From positions 1,736,001-1,800,000 of the forward strand of contig OZ243949.1 in the NCBI GenBank assembly GCA_965214305.1: DNA of 64,000 bases. The letters are read 5' to 3'. Source of the stretch: Azophilus sp965214305 (lineage in GTDB: Bacteria; Pseudomonadota; Gammaproteobacteria; Pseudomonadales; Azotimanducaceae). The position numbers were made by a program, and so were the translations under genes. This document shows positions 41,364-50,170 of this stretch, one piece after another. The notes under the pieces are model-generated. The model saw nothing but the letters and a program-made list of their open reading frames with translations, had not been told where the DNA came from and did no database searches. The first letter of the stretch is position 1; each line of letters opens with the position of its first letter.

Positions 41364-42740
41364 TCATCCACCGAGTCTTCGCAACGCGGAAACCGTGAGG
41401 AAGCGGTTGTATAGGCTCGTATCGTTAACCCGCATCCGGTAGCCGCCGGATACTTCCCGAACCTGCGCCAGGCGAGTCATGCGATTGCTTTGGGCATCAA
41501 ACGCATGCACATGGGTCCAGGACCAATAGGGTCGCTCGCCATCCATGATCCGTCCCCGGCCATCGTCGTACACCGAAAAGGCACCGTCGAAGGATTTGAA
41601 CACCTGCCCGCGACGATCATAGGTAACCATCGCTAGCGGTGTCTGTGTGCGGGCATCGAACCAAACCCGTTTGCGGCTGACGGGCGCGCGCGGGTAGCGA
41701 ATCGGCTCGGCCTCCACAACGATGGCCTCCGGTACCAGTTGTACGCGGGTGTCCCAAAAGGTCTTGCCTTCCGGCCCGCCGTGGGTGCCGTGCAACCAAT
41801 TGGGCGCGTCGCTTGACCAGTTACCCGCCACCCCGGCCAACATGGGGCCCCGGTGTACAACGCGAAAATTACCCCAGGTCAGAAATGGATCGCCCGCCGC
41901 CCAAGCGTCCGATAGATAGAGCGTGTTGCCGGCGATGAGCGGCTCGAAGCGTTGGTTGGTGGGAAAGCGGCGCACCCGCTTGAAGGCGGGCAGATAGCCC
42001 CAGAGTTCCGGAAAACGGTTTTGATCGTAGGGCCAAATGTTCAGAAAGGAGGTGCCGCGCACATCGTTCGGCATCGTCCAAAGTATGGTCTGGTGGCGCA
42101 GTTTGTCTTCGTGGCCGGGCCAGTAGGGTTTTGGGTCAACGGTGATACGGGCGACCGTGGCGAACTCCACCCATACGGACTCGTATTCGTAGGCGATGCG
42201 GCCCGCCGGATTGAGATTGACCTCCATAACCGGATACATGGAGATATCGTGCCGTCCCCAACTCAGGGTCGCGTTGGCGAACACCTCGGTGGCGTTGGCG
42301 GGGTCGGGAAAGGGTGTGCCGCCAACCCAAGGCTGGCCGCTTTCAACCACCACATTGCCGGATGCATCGAAGCGGGCGCGGCCCTGATGACGCAGGGTGG
42401 CTTCAACGTATGCCACGGGATTCAATGCCAGAAGTTCGGTGGTTTGCGCAATAACATCAAGCCTGCGGCCGAGCTGGCTGACCTGCAGGTAGGTGATCGG
42501 GTCGAGCAGGTCTTTGACCAAGGCCACGTTGTCGGCGCTAATCGTCTGGCCTTCGGACACCTTGCCCGACGTATAGGAATCCAGGGAAAGCAGTTCATCG
42601 GGGTAGGCGGCACCGTGCTCCCCGGCTTGGGCGAGCGTCGGCCATAACGGCTTGAGCACCCCGGCAACCAATAGGCCGCGGCGCAACTGCTTGAGAAAAT
42701 GGCGCCGGCTGTAGCCGCGGCCGTAACGAATAAGGTGCAA
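41364..42740 (-). CDS. DUF1329 (LolA-like) exported protein, paralogue 1
   Basis: 458 aa. A twin-arginine-type leader (SRRHFLKQLRRGLLVAGVLK) is followed by the DUF1329 domain: GKVSEGQTISADNVALVKDL, DPITYLQVSQLGRRLDV, LPAFKRVRRFPTNQRFEPLI, YLSDAWAAGDPFLTWGNFRV and the C-terminal LYNRFLTVSALRRLGG. DUF1329 adopts a LolA-like periplasmic fold, thought to bind lipids or other hydrophobes. It is paralogous to the gene at 47648 (shared LPAFKRVRRFPTNQRFEPL, HRGPML and ...LTVSA.RRLG), and both flank the monooxygenase/RND pair. The start ATG at 42740 is just outside a repeat-free leader. Confidence 0.88.
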   Translation of the reverse strand: MHLIRYGRGYSRRHFLKQLRRGLLVAGVLKPLWPTLAQAGEHGAAYPDELLSLDSYTSGKVSEGQTISADNVALVKDLLDPITYLQVSQLGRRLDVIAQTTELLALNPVAYVEATLRHQGRARFDASGNVVVESGQPWVGGTPFPDPANATEVFANATLSWGRHDISMYPVMEVNLNPAGRIAYEYESVWVEFATVARITVDPKPYWPGHEDKLRHQTILWTMPNDVRGTSFLNIWPYDQNRFPELWGYLPAFKRVRRFPTNQRFEPLIAGNTLYLSDAWAAGDPFLTWGNFRVVHRGPMLAGVAGNWSSDAPNWLHGTHGGPEGKTFWDTRVQLVPEAIVVEAEPIRYPRAPVSRKRVWFDARTQTPLAMVTYDRRGQVFKSFDGAFSVYDDGRGRIMDGERPYWSWTHVHAFDAQSNRMTRLAQVREVSGGYRMRVNDTSLYNRFLTVSALRRLGG

Positions 42741-42819
42741 GTTTCAACTCCGGTAATCCATCCGGCCCATCTCACCGCGCTTTTGCAAGGGGATTTATAT
42801 AAGGGCGGGGCTTTCGGGG

Positions 42820-42965
42820 CGGCGATAGCGGATTTTCGCTTCCGCTCGCCCCTTTGAACGTTCGATTTCGTCAAATAGGGCTCGATATTCTCCTCAATCG
42901 CCCGCCCAAAGGGACGGCGGCATCGAATTTTCGCTTTCGCGACTTCCGCAGGCAGAGGCTCCTAG
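42820..42965. repeat. CTAG-bounded repeat, inverse copy, one end lost
   Basis: It runs from GGCGGCGATAGCGGATTTTC to TTCGCTTTCGCGACTTCCGC and AGGCAGAGGCTCCTAG. The body with TTTGAACGTTCGATTTCGTC and GGGCTCGATATTCTCCTCAA is near-identical to the reverse of 19571-19736. The final CTAG (42962-42965) holds the stop codon of the monooxygenase gene. Confidence 0.9.
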
Positions 42966-44899
42966 CGCAGCAAGTACTCCGTCGGGTCGAGGTCGTGTAC
43001 GCGCTCCCAGAATTCGTGCAGGCTGAACGGCGAGTTGTTGACCACCCGGCCCCGGCTGTTCTTGTACCAACTCTGGACGCCATCATGGCCCCAGGCCAGT
43101 TGCTCGCTCAGCGCCTGCACCTCCCGGTTGTAGGCGGCGTTTTGTTCCGGGGTGGGCTGCATGGAGTGCAAGCCCCTGGCGATCATTAGGGCGAGGCACT
43201 GCATAACGTAGTGTACCTGGCATTCCACCTGATAGATGATGCTACCGCCGTGGACGATATTGGTGTTCGGCCCGTACAGGCAGAAAAAGTTGGGATAGCC
43301 CGGCACCGTTGTGCCTTTGAAAGCGTTCGCCTCGTCGCCCCAATGTTCCGCCAAATTCTCACCGGAGAGGCCGGTTACCGCCAACGGCCAGAGGAATTGA
43401 TTGGACTTGAAGCCGGTGGCGGCGATGATGACATCCACTTCGTACAAGGTACCGTCCACCGTTTCCAGGCCCTTCGGCGTGATGCGCGCAATGCCGGCGG
43501 TAACCAGTTCCACGTTGTCCCGGGCCAGGGTACCGTACCAGTTATTGTCGATCACGAGCCGTTTGCCGAACACGGGGAAGTCCGGTGTGCATCGGCTCGC
43601 CAGTGCTTGCTTCGGACCCAGTTGGGCGGCGATGTAGTCGGTGAGTTCGACGCGCAACTGATCGTTCAGTTCGCTAATCGAGCGGGTTTGGTGCGGCCAG
43701 CTCGCATCATTCGTCACGGCCGGCCAAATTCGGTCGCCATAGGCATAGGCCATGCGCGCCCGGTGCCATTCGGCATAGCTGGGAATGTGCTTTAGCGCCC
43801 AGATCAGCCCTTTCTCCACGGGACGATAGTAGTTGCCGTTGGGCGTAATCCAGTGCGGTGTGCGCTGGAAGACGAATACCCGGTCGGCGGCCTCGGCGGT
43901 TTTCGGCAGCAGTTGGACGGCGCTGCAACCGGTGCCGATGACGGCCACGCGACGCCCGCGCAAATCGACATCGGAGCACCAGCGGGCCGAATGGAACAGC
44001 GGCCCCGCGAAGCTGTCGATGCCCTGGATATCGGGCATTGACGGGCGATTCAGTTGGCCCACGGCGCTCACTACGGCGTTGGCGGAAAGCGTTTCCTCGG
44101 TGCCGTCCTGGTTGCCTACCGCAACGCGCCAGAGGCCCGCCGCATCGTCAAAGGACATGCCATGTACTTCGGTATTCAAGCGGATATGCGGGCGTAACTC
44201 GAAGCGGTCCGCGCAGCGTTCAAAATATTCGTGGAGTTCGTCGCGCTTGGAGTAGTAACCCGACCAATCCGGGTTGCGTTCAAAAGAATAGGAGTAGAAG
44301 TGGTTGGGCGTATCGACACCGCAATCCGGGTAGCGGTTTTCGTACCAGGTGCCGCCGACGGCATCGTTTTTTTCCAGGATGATGAAGGGAATGCCGGCGG
44401 CCTTGAGTTTCACACCGATGCACAGGCCGGACATGCCGGCCCCGACGACGATTACATTGAAGGGCGCCACATCCGCGGAACCGAACTCTTTGGGCATTTG
44501 CCGCAGCCACTGCTCGTCCCGATTCACAAAACCGGTTTCCTCAAGCAGCATACCGGCATAGGAATCCGTAATTGGCTCGGCAAGGGCATGAGACATCAAT
44601 TCGACCATCCGCCGCCGGCTCGGGGGTGGCGGCATCGGCGGCCGCTCGTCGCGCAGACGGCAGAGCCCGCGCAAGGCGTCGGCGCGTATTTCGGCCGCCA
44701 GTTCCGGCGTATAACCGCCACTGTCGTCCGGCGCGAAGGCGCCGTCGTCGCTGGTGATGGCCCCGGGCGCATAGCGTTGGTGCAACCAGTGGTCGTCGCC
44801 AGTGAGATGGGCCATCACCACCAGCAGGGTGGGCAGGTTCAGGTCTTCCAGGGCATGGCGCAATTCCTCGTCCGTGCCCGCAATTTCGATTTTCGACAT
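42962..44899 (-). CDS. Flavin-binding Baeyer-Villiger-type monooxygenase
   Basis: 645 aa with an N-terminal extension of ~130 residues before the FAD domain. FAD Rossmann motif VVGAGMSGLCIGVKLKAAG, then GGTWYENRYPDCGVDTP, the Baeyer-Villiger fingerprint FAGPLFHSARW (FXGXXXHXXXW) and the NADPH motif VAVIGTGCSAVQLLP. The C-terminal region PGYPNFFCLYGPNTNIVHGG is typical of this class. The enzyme oxygenates ketones or sulfides using FAD, NADPH and O2. The start has AAGGAG 9 nt upstream. The stop TAG is inside the CTAG of a dispersed repeat. It is divergent from the RND gene, and its substrate (perhaps a steroid- or terpene-like ketone) is an inference from the neighbouring hydrophobe genes. Confidence 0.92.
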   Translation of the reverse strand: MSKIEIAGTDEELRHALEDLNLPTLLVVMAHLTGDDHWLHQRYAPGAITSDDGAFAPDDSGGYTPELAAEIRADALRGLCRLRDERPPMPPPPSRRRMVELMSHALAEPITDSYAGMLLEETGFVNRDEQWLRQMPKEFGSADVAPFNVIVVGAGMSGLCIGVKLKAAGIPFIILEKNDAVGGTWYENRYPDCGVDTPNHFYSYSFERNPDWSGYYSKRDELHEYFERCADRFELRPHIRLNTEVHGMSFDDAAGLWRVAVGNQDGTEETLSANAVVSAVGQLNRPSMPDIQGIDSFAGPLFHSARWCSDVDLRGRRVAVIGTGCSAVQLLPKTAEAADRVFVFQRTPHWITPNGNYYRPVEKGLIWALKHIPSYAEWHRARMAYAYGDRIWPAVTNDASWPHQTRSISELNDQLRVELTDYIAAQLGPKQALASRCTPDFPVFGKRLVIDNNWYGTLARDNVELVTAGIARITPKGLETVDGTLYEVDVIIAATGFKSNQFLWPLAVTGLSGENLAEHWGDEANAFKGTTVPGYPNFFCLYGPNTNIVHGGSIIYQVECQVHYVMQCLALMIARGLHSMQPTPEQNAAYNREVQALSEQLAWGHDGVQSWYKNSRGRVVNNSPFSLHEFWERVHDLDPTEYLLR

Positions 44900-45148
44900 G
44901 TTGAATGTTCTCCTTAAGCCAGCAGATTGGTCGCATCTCCACTACGAGGCGTTGGCCCAAGCGCCGTTTGTTTGCATGCGCCGCAACCTATCGCAACCCG
45001 GCGCATCACACAAGAAGACCACCCGCTTCGATGTCGGCTTGACACTGCGATGGGCGCTGTATAGCGTCTCGTCCTTCACGCCCGCGCTTCGGCCAAGGGC
45101 CGTGTCTATAAGTGCCAGGCTCGGGGGCCGCTATCCGAAAAGGGAAGG
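44900..45148. other. Divergent intergenic region, monooxygenase / RND genes
   Basis: 250 bp holding the promoters for both genes, with a Shine-Dalgarno-like GAGAACATT on the monooxygenase side. The sequence reads as GC-rich with no obvious operator palindrome. A plus-strand frame (44802-45224) crosses the region and is a shadow. Confidence 0.4.
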
Positions 45149-45196
45149 ATTCTGTTTAGGCATCGTATTGCGGGCTGGACGCTCCGGCATCGATTT

Positions 45197-47545
45197 TTGG
45201 CTTTGGCGATCATCGCCGGGTTAACCGCGCTGTTCGCCGCCGGCCTGCCACGGGTTGAGTTGCGCACGATCTTTTCCGACCTGTTTCCGAAGAACCATCC
45301 GTTCGTCCAAACCTTTAGGGACCACCCGAACTTCGGCAACCCGCTCACCGTCACCCTGATGGTCAAGGTTCGGGAAGGCGACATCTACAACGCCGAGACG
45401 CTGGAAAAAATCTGGCGCATGAGCCGCGATATCGATCTTGCGCCGGCCGTTGACCACGATCAGATTCTCTCTATCGCCACCGAGAGGGCGCGCTATTCCC
45501 AAGCCACGCCCCTCGGTATCGATTCCATGCCGCTCATGGGCGATGTCGCGCCCCGTACCGAAGCGGAGATTCAGGAGTTTCGCGAACGGGTCGCGAAAGC
45601 ACCCAACGTGCAACAGTTCCTCATCTCGCCGGACGAAACGGCCACCCTGGTCACCGCCACCTTCATCGAGCGGCTGTTGGATTTCGGCGAGGTATCCGAG
45701 TATGTGCAACAGCTCGCCGCCAACGAGCGCGACGAGCGCCACGAGGTCTATGTGGCCGGCGCGCCCATACTCACCGGCTGGGTCTACGCCTACCAAGCAC
45801 AGATGCTGGGCATTTTCGGCATTACGGCGGCGGCCCTGTTTCTCTCCCTCGTGTTCTACATGCGCAACGTCCCCGGCGTGGTGGCGCCGTTGGCGGTAAG
45901 CATCGTCGCGGCTATTTGGGGGTTTGGTTTTGTCGGCTGGCTCGGCGACCCCATTGAACCCCTGATTATGGTGGTGCCGCTGTTGCTGGTGGCGCGCTCG
46001 TTCAGCCACAGCGTACAGTTCATTGAGCGCTACTACGAGATCTATCACCAGGTCGGCGACCGCAAAAAGGCGGCGGAGGCGGCACTCGGCGTTATGATGG
46101 CACCCGGTGTGCTGGGTATTGTCACGGACGCCACCGGTCTGTTTCTCATTGCCCTCGCGCCAATTCCGGTGATGGAGCGGTTCGCCCTATTTTGCGGGTT
46201 TTGGGCCATGATCCTGGTGCCCGCCAATCTGTTTCTTACACCGATACTGCTTTCCTGGTTTCCGCCGCCGCGCAACGTTAAGGCGCTGTTGGGTATCGAG
46301 CGCAAGGCGGGGGTACACAACCGCATGATCGCGGTGTTGCGCGGCATTGCCGGGTTAAGCCACGGCAGGCGCGCGCGCCGCACATCGGTGGTGCTGCTTG
46401 CGGTTCTGGTCGCCTGCGCGGTCTTGGTACCGCAACTGCGGGTGGGCAATCCGGTGGAGGGCAGCAATCTTCTGCGTGAGGACTCGGACTACAACCGGGC
46501 CGTGCGCGCCATCAACGACCATTTTCCGGGGCTGATGACGCTTGAAGTGGTCTTCGAGGGCAGCAATGCGGGCGAGCGCACCGTGCGTAAGGCGGAAACG
46601 GTGCGCGCCATGAATGAGTTGCAGCGGCGCCTGGAAGCGGGGCCGGCACCGCCGACGGCCACCCTCTCCTTCGCCGATTATCTGCCGGAAGCCAATCGGC
46701 TCTTCTCGGGCGGCAACCCGAAGTGGGGGCCTCTGGATTACGACGATGTTTCGGTAAACGCGGCGGCCGGCGCCCTGCTGCTTGGCGCGAGCACCAAGGC
46801 ATACAGCCATGTGGCCGATTTCGAGTTGAAAAACGGCACCGTGTCGCTTTGGTATCAGGACAACAAGCAGGAGACCGTGGATTCCGCGCTCGCCGCGGCG
46901 CACGCCGCCATTGCCGAACTCGGCGAAGAATTCGAGAACTTCCGCATCCGGCTTGGCACCGGGGCCATCGCCCTGCAACAGTCCGTCAACGATACCGTGG
47001 ATATCTATCAGTGGATCATTCTCGCCGCCCTGAATCTGGTGATTCTGTTAACCTGCTCACTCTCGTATCGCTCAATCGCCGCGGGCGTGTTGTTGCTGAT
47101 CCCCGTCAATCTTTCCAATTTCATGCTCGGCTCCGTGATGGTGCTCATGGGCATTGGGCTCGACGTAAACACCCTGCCCATCGCCGCCATCGGCATCGGC
47201 ATCGGCATTGACTACGGCATCTATCTGCTCAGCCGCATCTGCGAGGAATATCGCGGTGCCCAAGATCACGGCCAGGCGATCAATGCCGCCGTCGGCACGA
47301 CCGGCAAGGCCATCTTCTTTACCGCCACCATCGTGCTGATCGGTATCCTGCCCTGGTATTTCTTATCCGGGCTCAAATTTTTGGCCGACATGGGCCTGCT
47401 GCTGGTACTCATCATGCTCATTAATATGATCGTGGCGCTGGTTGTGGTGCCTTTGCTGGTCTACCTGGCGCGGCCCCGATTCATTGAACGGGAGCATCTG
47501 CTGCTGTCGGAGTCCTGGGATGCGGCGGCGCCGGCTACGGCTTAA
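45197..47545 (+). CDS. RND superfamily exporter (MMPL type)
   Basis: 782 aa from the TTG at 45197, but the same frame is open upstream and reads LFRHRIAGWTLRHRFLALAI, exactly the amphipathic run that normally precedes helix 1. The real start is therefore probably near 45149-45152, a non-ATG codon (ATT or CTG) right after AGGGAAGG. Twelve-helix architecture: helix 1, a periplasmic loop of ~200 residues, five helices (LGIFGITAAALFLSLVFYM, LIMVVPLLLVARSFSHSVQF), then a second loop and five helices (NLVILLTCSLSYRSIAAGVL, LPIAAIGIGIGIDYGIYLLS). RND/MMPL proteins of this branch export hydrophobes or lipids. It leads a same-strand run with DUF1329, YCF48 and DUF1302 genes. Confidence 0.9.
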   Translation: MALAIIAGLTALFAAGLPRVELRTIFSDLFPKNHPFVQTFRDHPNFGNPLTVTLMVKVREGDIYNAETLEKIWRMSRDIDLAPAVDHDQILSIATERARYSQATPLGIDSMPLMGDVAPRTEAEIQEFRERVAKAPNVQQFLISPDETATLVTATFIERLLDFGEVSEYVQQLAANERDERHEVYVAGAPILTGWVYAYQAQMLGIFGITAAALFLSLVFYMRNVPGVVAPLAVSIVAAIWGFGFVGWLGDPIEPLIMVVPLLLVARSFSHSVQFIERYYEIYHQVGDRKKAAEAALGVMMAPGVLGIVTDATGLFLIALAPIPVMERFALFCGFWAMILVPANLFLTPILLSWFPPPRNVKALLGIERKAGVHNRMIAVLRGIAGLSHGRRARRTSVVLLAVLVACAVLVPQLRVGNPVEGSNLLREDSDYNRAVRAINDHFPGLMTLEVVFEGSNAGERTVRKAETVRAMNELQRRLEAGPAPPTATLSFADYLPEANRLFSGGNPKWGPLDYDDVSVNAAAGALLLGASTKAYSHVADFELKNGTVSLWYQDNKQETVDSALAAAHAAIAELGEEFENFRIRLGTGAIALQQSVNDTVDIYQWIILAALNLVILLTCSLSYRSIAAGVLLLIPVNLSNFMLGSVMVLMGIGLDVNTLPIAAIGIGIGIDYGIYLLSRICEEYRGAQDHGQAINAAVGTTGKAIFFTATIVLIGILPWYFLSGLKFLADMGLLLVLIMLINMIVALVVVPLLVYLARPRFIEREHLLLSESWDAAAPATA

Positions 47546-47647
47546 TGGCGGCTGCGTGTTAGAGTGCTTAACGCGCACGCGATCCGCTAGAAGCCTGCGC
47601 CCCAGGGCTTGTGTCAACTTCATCTGCGAATAAGAGGTCTAGAAGAG

Positions 47648-49033
47648 ATGCACATTCGAAAATTCGATAAACACTATTCTCGTCGCCGATTTTTGGAGCA
47701 ACTGCGCACCGGCGTGATTGCCACCGGCATTCTCGCCCCGCTGTGGCCCACCATTGCCCGCGGCCAAACTTTGGAGAAGGTTTACCCCGATGAGATTTCC
47801 ACACTGGAGGGCTTGACCGGCGGCAAGGTCTCCACCGGCGATGTCATAAGCGCCGCCAACGTCGAACATGTTAAAGACCTGATGGATCCGGTTTCCTACC
47901 TGCAGGTAGCGCAGATGGGGCGGGAGATCGATACCCACGCCAGCACCATGGATCCAAGCTGGTTGATGCCACCGGACTATTTGGCCGCCTCGGTACGCAA
48001 TAGCGGGCGGGCAACCTTCGATGAAACCGGCAACGTGCGCACCGACGACGGCAGCGCCTGGATTGGCGGCAACCCCTTCCCGGACGCCAAAACGGCCCAG
48101 CAAGCATTCGCCAATATCACCCTTTCCTGGGGCCGTTACGACCAAACCTTCTACGCCATACGCGAGGAGGATCTGAACCCGGACGGCACCACCGCCTACA
48201 AGTACGATTTCGTTTGGTGTGAGATGAACGCCACCGGCCGGGTTACGCTACCGGATAACCCATTCCGCGGTCGCGACAACCTGTTGCGCTATCAATCCGT
48301 GTTCTTCAACACGCCCCAGGATGTGAAAGGCACCGCCTTTTTGTCGATTTGGCCCTACGATCAGCGTGAGTTCCCGGCACTGCACGGCTACCTGCCGGCC
48401 TTTAAGCGGGTGCGGCGCTTCCCCACCAACCAGCGCTTTGAGCCGCTCTTGCCCGGGCCAACCTGGTATATCTCCGATGCCTGGGGAGCGGGCGACCCCT
48501 GGCTTACATGGGGTAATTTCAAGCTGATTCATCGCGGCCCCATGCTCGGCCCGGCCGGCGCCGGCAACTTCAACACCCATCATCCCAACTGGGAGCGGCC
48601 CAGGGTGGGCGGCCCCAAGGGGCGCAGCTTCTTCCGTGGCCATTGGGAAGTGATTCCAGACGCAATCGTGCTGGAAACCGAGCCGGTCAAGTATCCGCGC
48701 GCGCCCATCAGCAAGCGTCGGGTATACATTGATGCCCGCGCCATGGTGGCCTTCAACAGCGTCAGCTACGACCGGCGCGGCGAGGTGTTCAAGAACTTCG
48801 AGCACGGCAACGGCATGAGCATTAGCGCCGATGGCACCGAGGGCACGCTGCCGGAGTTCGGCAACAAGCCGTTTTGGACTTGGAACTACGTCATCGTCCA
48901 CAACGTCCAAACCAACCGCATCTCCCTCCCGGAAAAAGTGCGTTCCTCGGGTGGCTACGACACCCATTACAACGACGGGGACGACTACAACCGCTATTTG
49001 ACCGTTTCCGCGATGCGGCGTCTCGGAGCTTAG
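47648..49033 (+). CDS. DUF1329 (LolA-like) exported protein, paralogue 2
   Basis: 461 aa from the ATG at 47648 (GAAGAG just before). The TAT-type leader SRRRFLEQLRTGVIATGILA ends near residue 36. DUF1329 landmarks: GKVSTGDVISAANVEHVKDL, DPVSYLQVAQMGREIDT, LPAFKRVRRFPTNQRFEPLL, YISDAWGAGDPWLTWGNFKL and the end YNRYLTVSAMRRLGA. It is a periplasmic lipid-carrier-like protein. It follows the RND gene by 102 bp and precedes the YCF48 gene by 10 bp. With DUF1302 this gives a frequently conserved exporter/carrier/barrel set. It shares much of its length with the 41364 copy. Confidence 0.9.
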   Translation: MHIRKFDKHYSRRRFLEQLRTGVIATGILAPLWPTIARGQTLEKVYPDEISTLEGLTGGKVSTGDVISAANVEHVKDLMDPVSYLQVAQMGREIDTHASTMDPSWLMPPDYLAASVRNSGRATFDETGNVRTDDGSAWIGGNPFPDAKTAQQAFANITLSWGRYDQTFYAIREEDLNPDGTTAYKYDFVWCEMNATGRVTLPDNPFRGRDNLLRYQSVFFNTPQDVKGTAFLSIWPYDQREFPALHGYLPAFKRVRRFPTNQRFEPLLPGPTWYISDAWGAGDPWLTWGNFKLIHRGPMLGPAGAGNFNTHHPNWERPRVGGPKGRSFFRGHWEVIPDAIVLETEPVKYPRAPISKRRVYIDARAMVAFNSVSYDRRGEVFKNFEHGNGMSISADGTEGTLPEFGNKPFWTWNYVIVHNVQTNRISLPEKVRSSGGYDTHYNDGDDYNRYLTVSAMRRLGA

Positions 49034-49043
49034 GAGCGGGCCT

Positions 49044-50096
49044 GTGTGGACTACCCCGAAGCGGGCAGGGCACGGACGGGCGCCCCGGCTGGGGGCGCTC
49101 TGCCTCTGCGCCGCCGCCGCGGTTGCCGAGACATCGGCAACCGCGGCTCAGCCGCCGGCGGGTGGCGGCGACCGCGCATCAGCCACCGCCACGGCATTGC
49201 AGGTCGTGCGTCAGGGCCTGCCGCGCGATGCGCTCTACGACCTCGCCTTCGCCGGCGAGGCCGGCTGGGCGGTCGGCGACCACGGTACCGTGCTGCAAAC
49301 CGACGATGCGGGTCGTTCCTGGCGGGCGCTCGCCACAACGGGTCATACCGCCCTGTTCGGTGTGGCGATCAACGACGAGCGCGTCATCGCGGTTGGCCAG
49401 GGCGGCGATGCCTACTTGGCGCGGCGCGGGGCGGCTTTCGAACGGGTGGCAACGAACACGCGGGAACGGCTATTCGACGTGGCCTTTGCCGATGCGGGGC
49501 TGGTTGTCGCGGTTGGCGGTTTCGGTGCCCTGGTGCGCTCCACGGACGGCGGCGAAATGTTCACCCCGGTGGCGGTAGACTGGGCAACGATCACGGAAGA
49601 AGGTTTGGAACCACACCTTTACGCCGTCGCCCAAGCAGCGGACGGTGCCCTGCTGGCCTGCGGTGAATTCGGGTTGGTTTTACGCAGCGAAGACGCGGGC
49701 CTGCATTGGCAACCGGTGCATCGGGCCGAGGCTTCCCTGTTCGCCATGCATTTACGCCAGGATGGCCGGGGCTATGCCGTGGGCCAAGAGGGTTATATCG
49801 TACAGAGCACTGATTATGGCCGCACTTGGACAGCCGCCGATGCGGGTACCGAGGCCAATCTGCTTGATGTCTGGTCTTCTTCGAGCGGTGAGGTGGTGGC
49901 GGTCGGCATTCGAGCGCTGCTGCGCTCCAGCGACGACGGTTTGACCTGGCGTGTCGAACAGAATCGACACATTGACCGCAGTTGGTATCAGGCCCTGGCG
50001 TCCGTGGTGGATACCGCGACCCGGGGCAGCCAAAACCTGCACGAGGAAATGGTCTACGCGGTCGGGCAAACCGGCCGCATCGTGCGGTTGAACTAG
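49044..50096 (+). CDS. YCF48/BNR-type beta-propeller secreted protein
   Basis: 350 aa, GTG start at 49044. The signal peptide is near residues 14-34 (LGALCLCAAAAVAETSATA). The propeller blades repeat AGEAGWAVGDHGTVLQTDDA, GRSWRALA, GEFGLVLRSEDAGLHWQPV, GQEGYIVQSTDYGRTWTA and EQNRHIDRSWYQALASV. The same family as photosystem II stability factor YCF48, but in non-photosynthetic bacteria it sits in RND/DUF1329/DUF1302 clusters, as here. Likely a periplasmic scaffold; the function is not established. It starts 10 bp after the DUF1329 stop. Confidence 0.88.
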   Translation: MWTTPKRAGHGRAPRLGALCLCAAAAVAETSATAAQPPAGGGDRASATATALQVVRQGLPRDALYDLAFAGEAGWAVGDHGTVLQTDDAGRSWRALATTGHTALFGVAINDERVIAVGQGGDAYLARRGAAFERVATNTRERLFDVAFADAGLVVAVGGFGALVRSTDGGEMFTPVAVDWATITEEGLEPHLYAVAQAADGALLACGEFGLVLRSEDAGLHWQPVHRAEASLFAMHLRQDGRGYAVGQEGYIVQSTDYGRTWTAADAGTEANLLDVWSSSSGEVVAVGIRALLRSSDDGLTWRVEQNRHIDRSWYQALASVVDTATRGSQNLHEEMVYAVGQTGRIVRLN

Positions 50097-50170
50097 TGGC
50101 GGTACGCGGCCGCGGACTAGTCCGCGTCGAGATATTGAAGATTTTGGAGAGACTTAGGAGGTAATAAACA

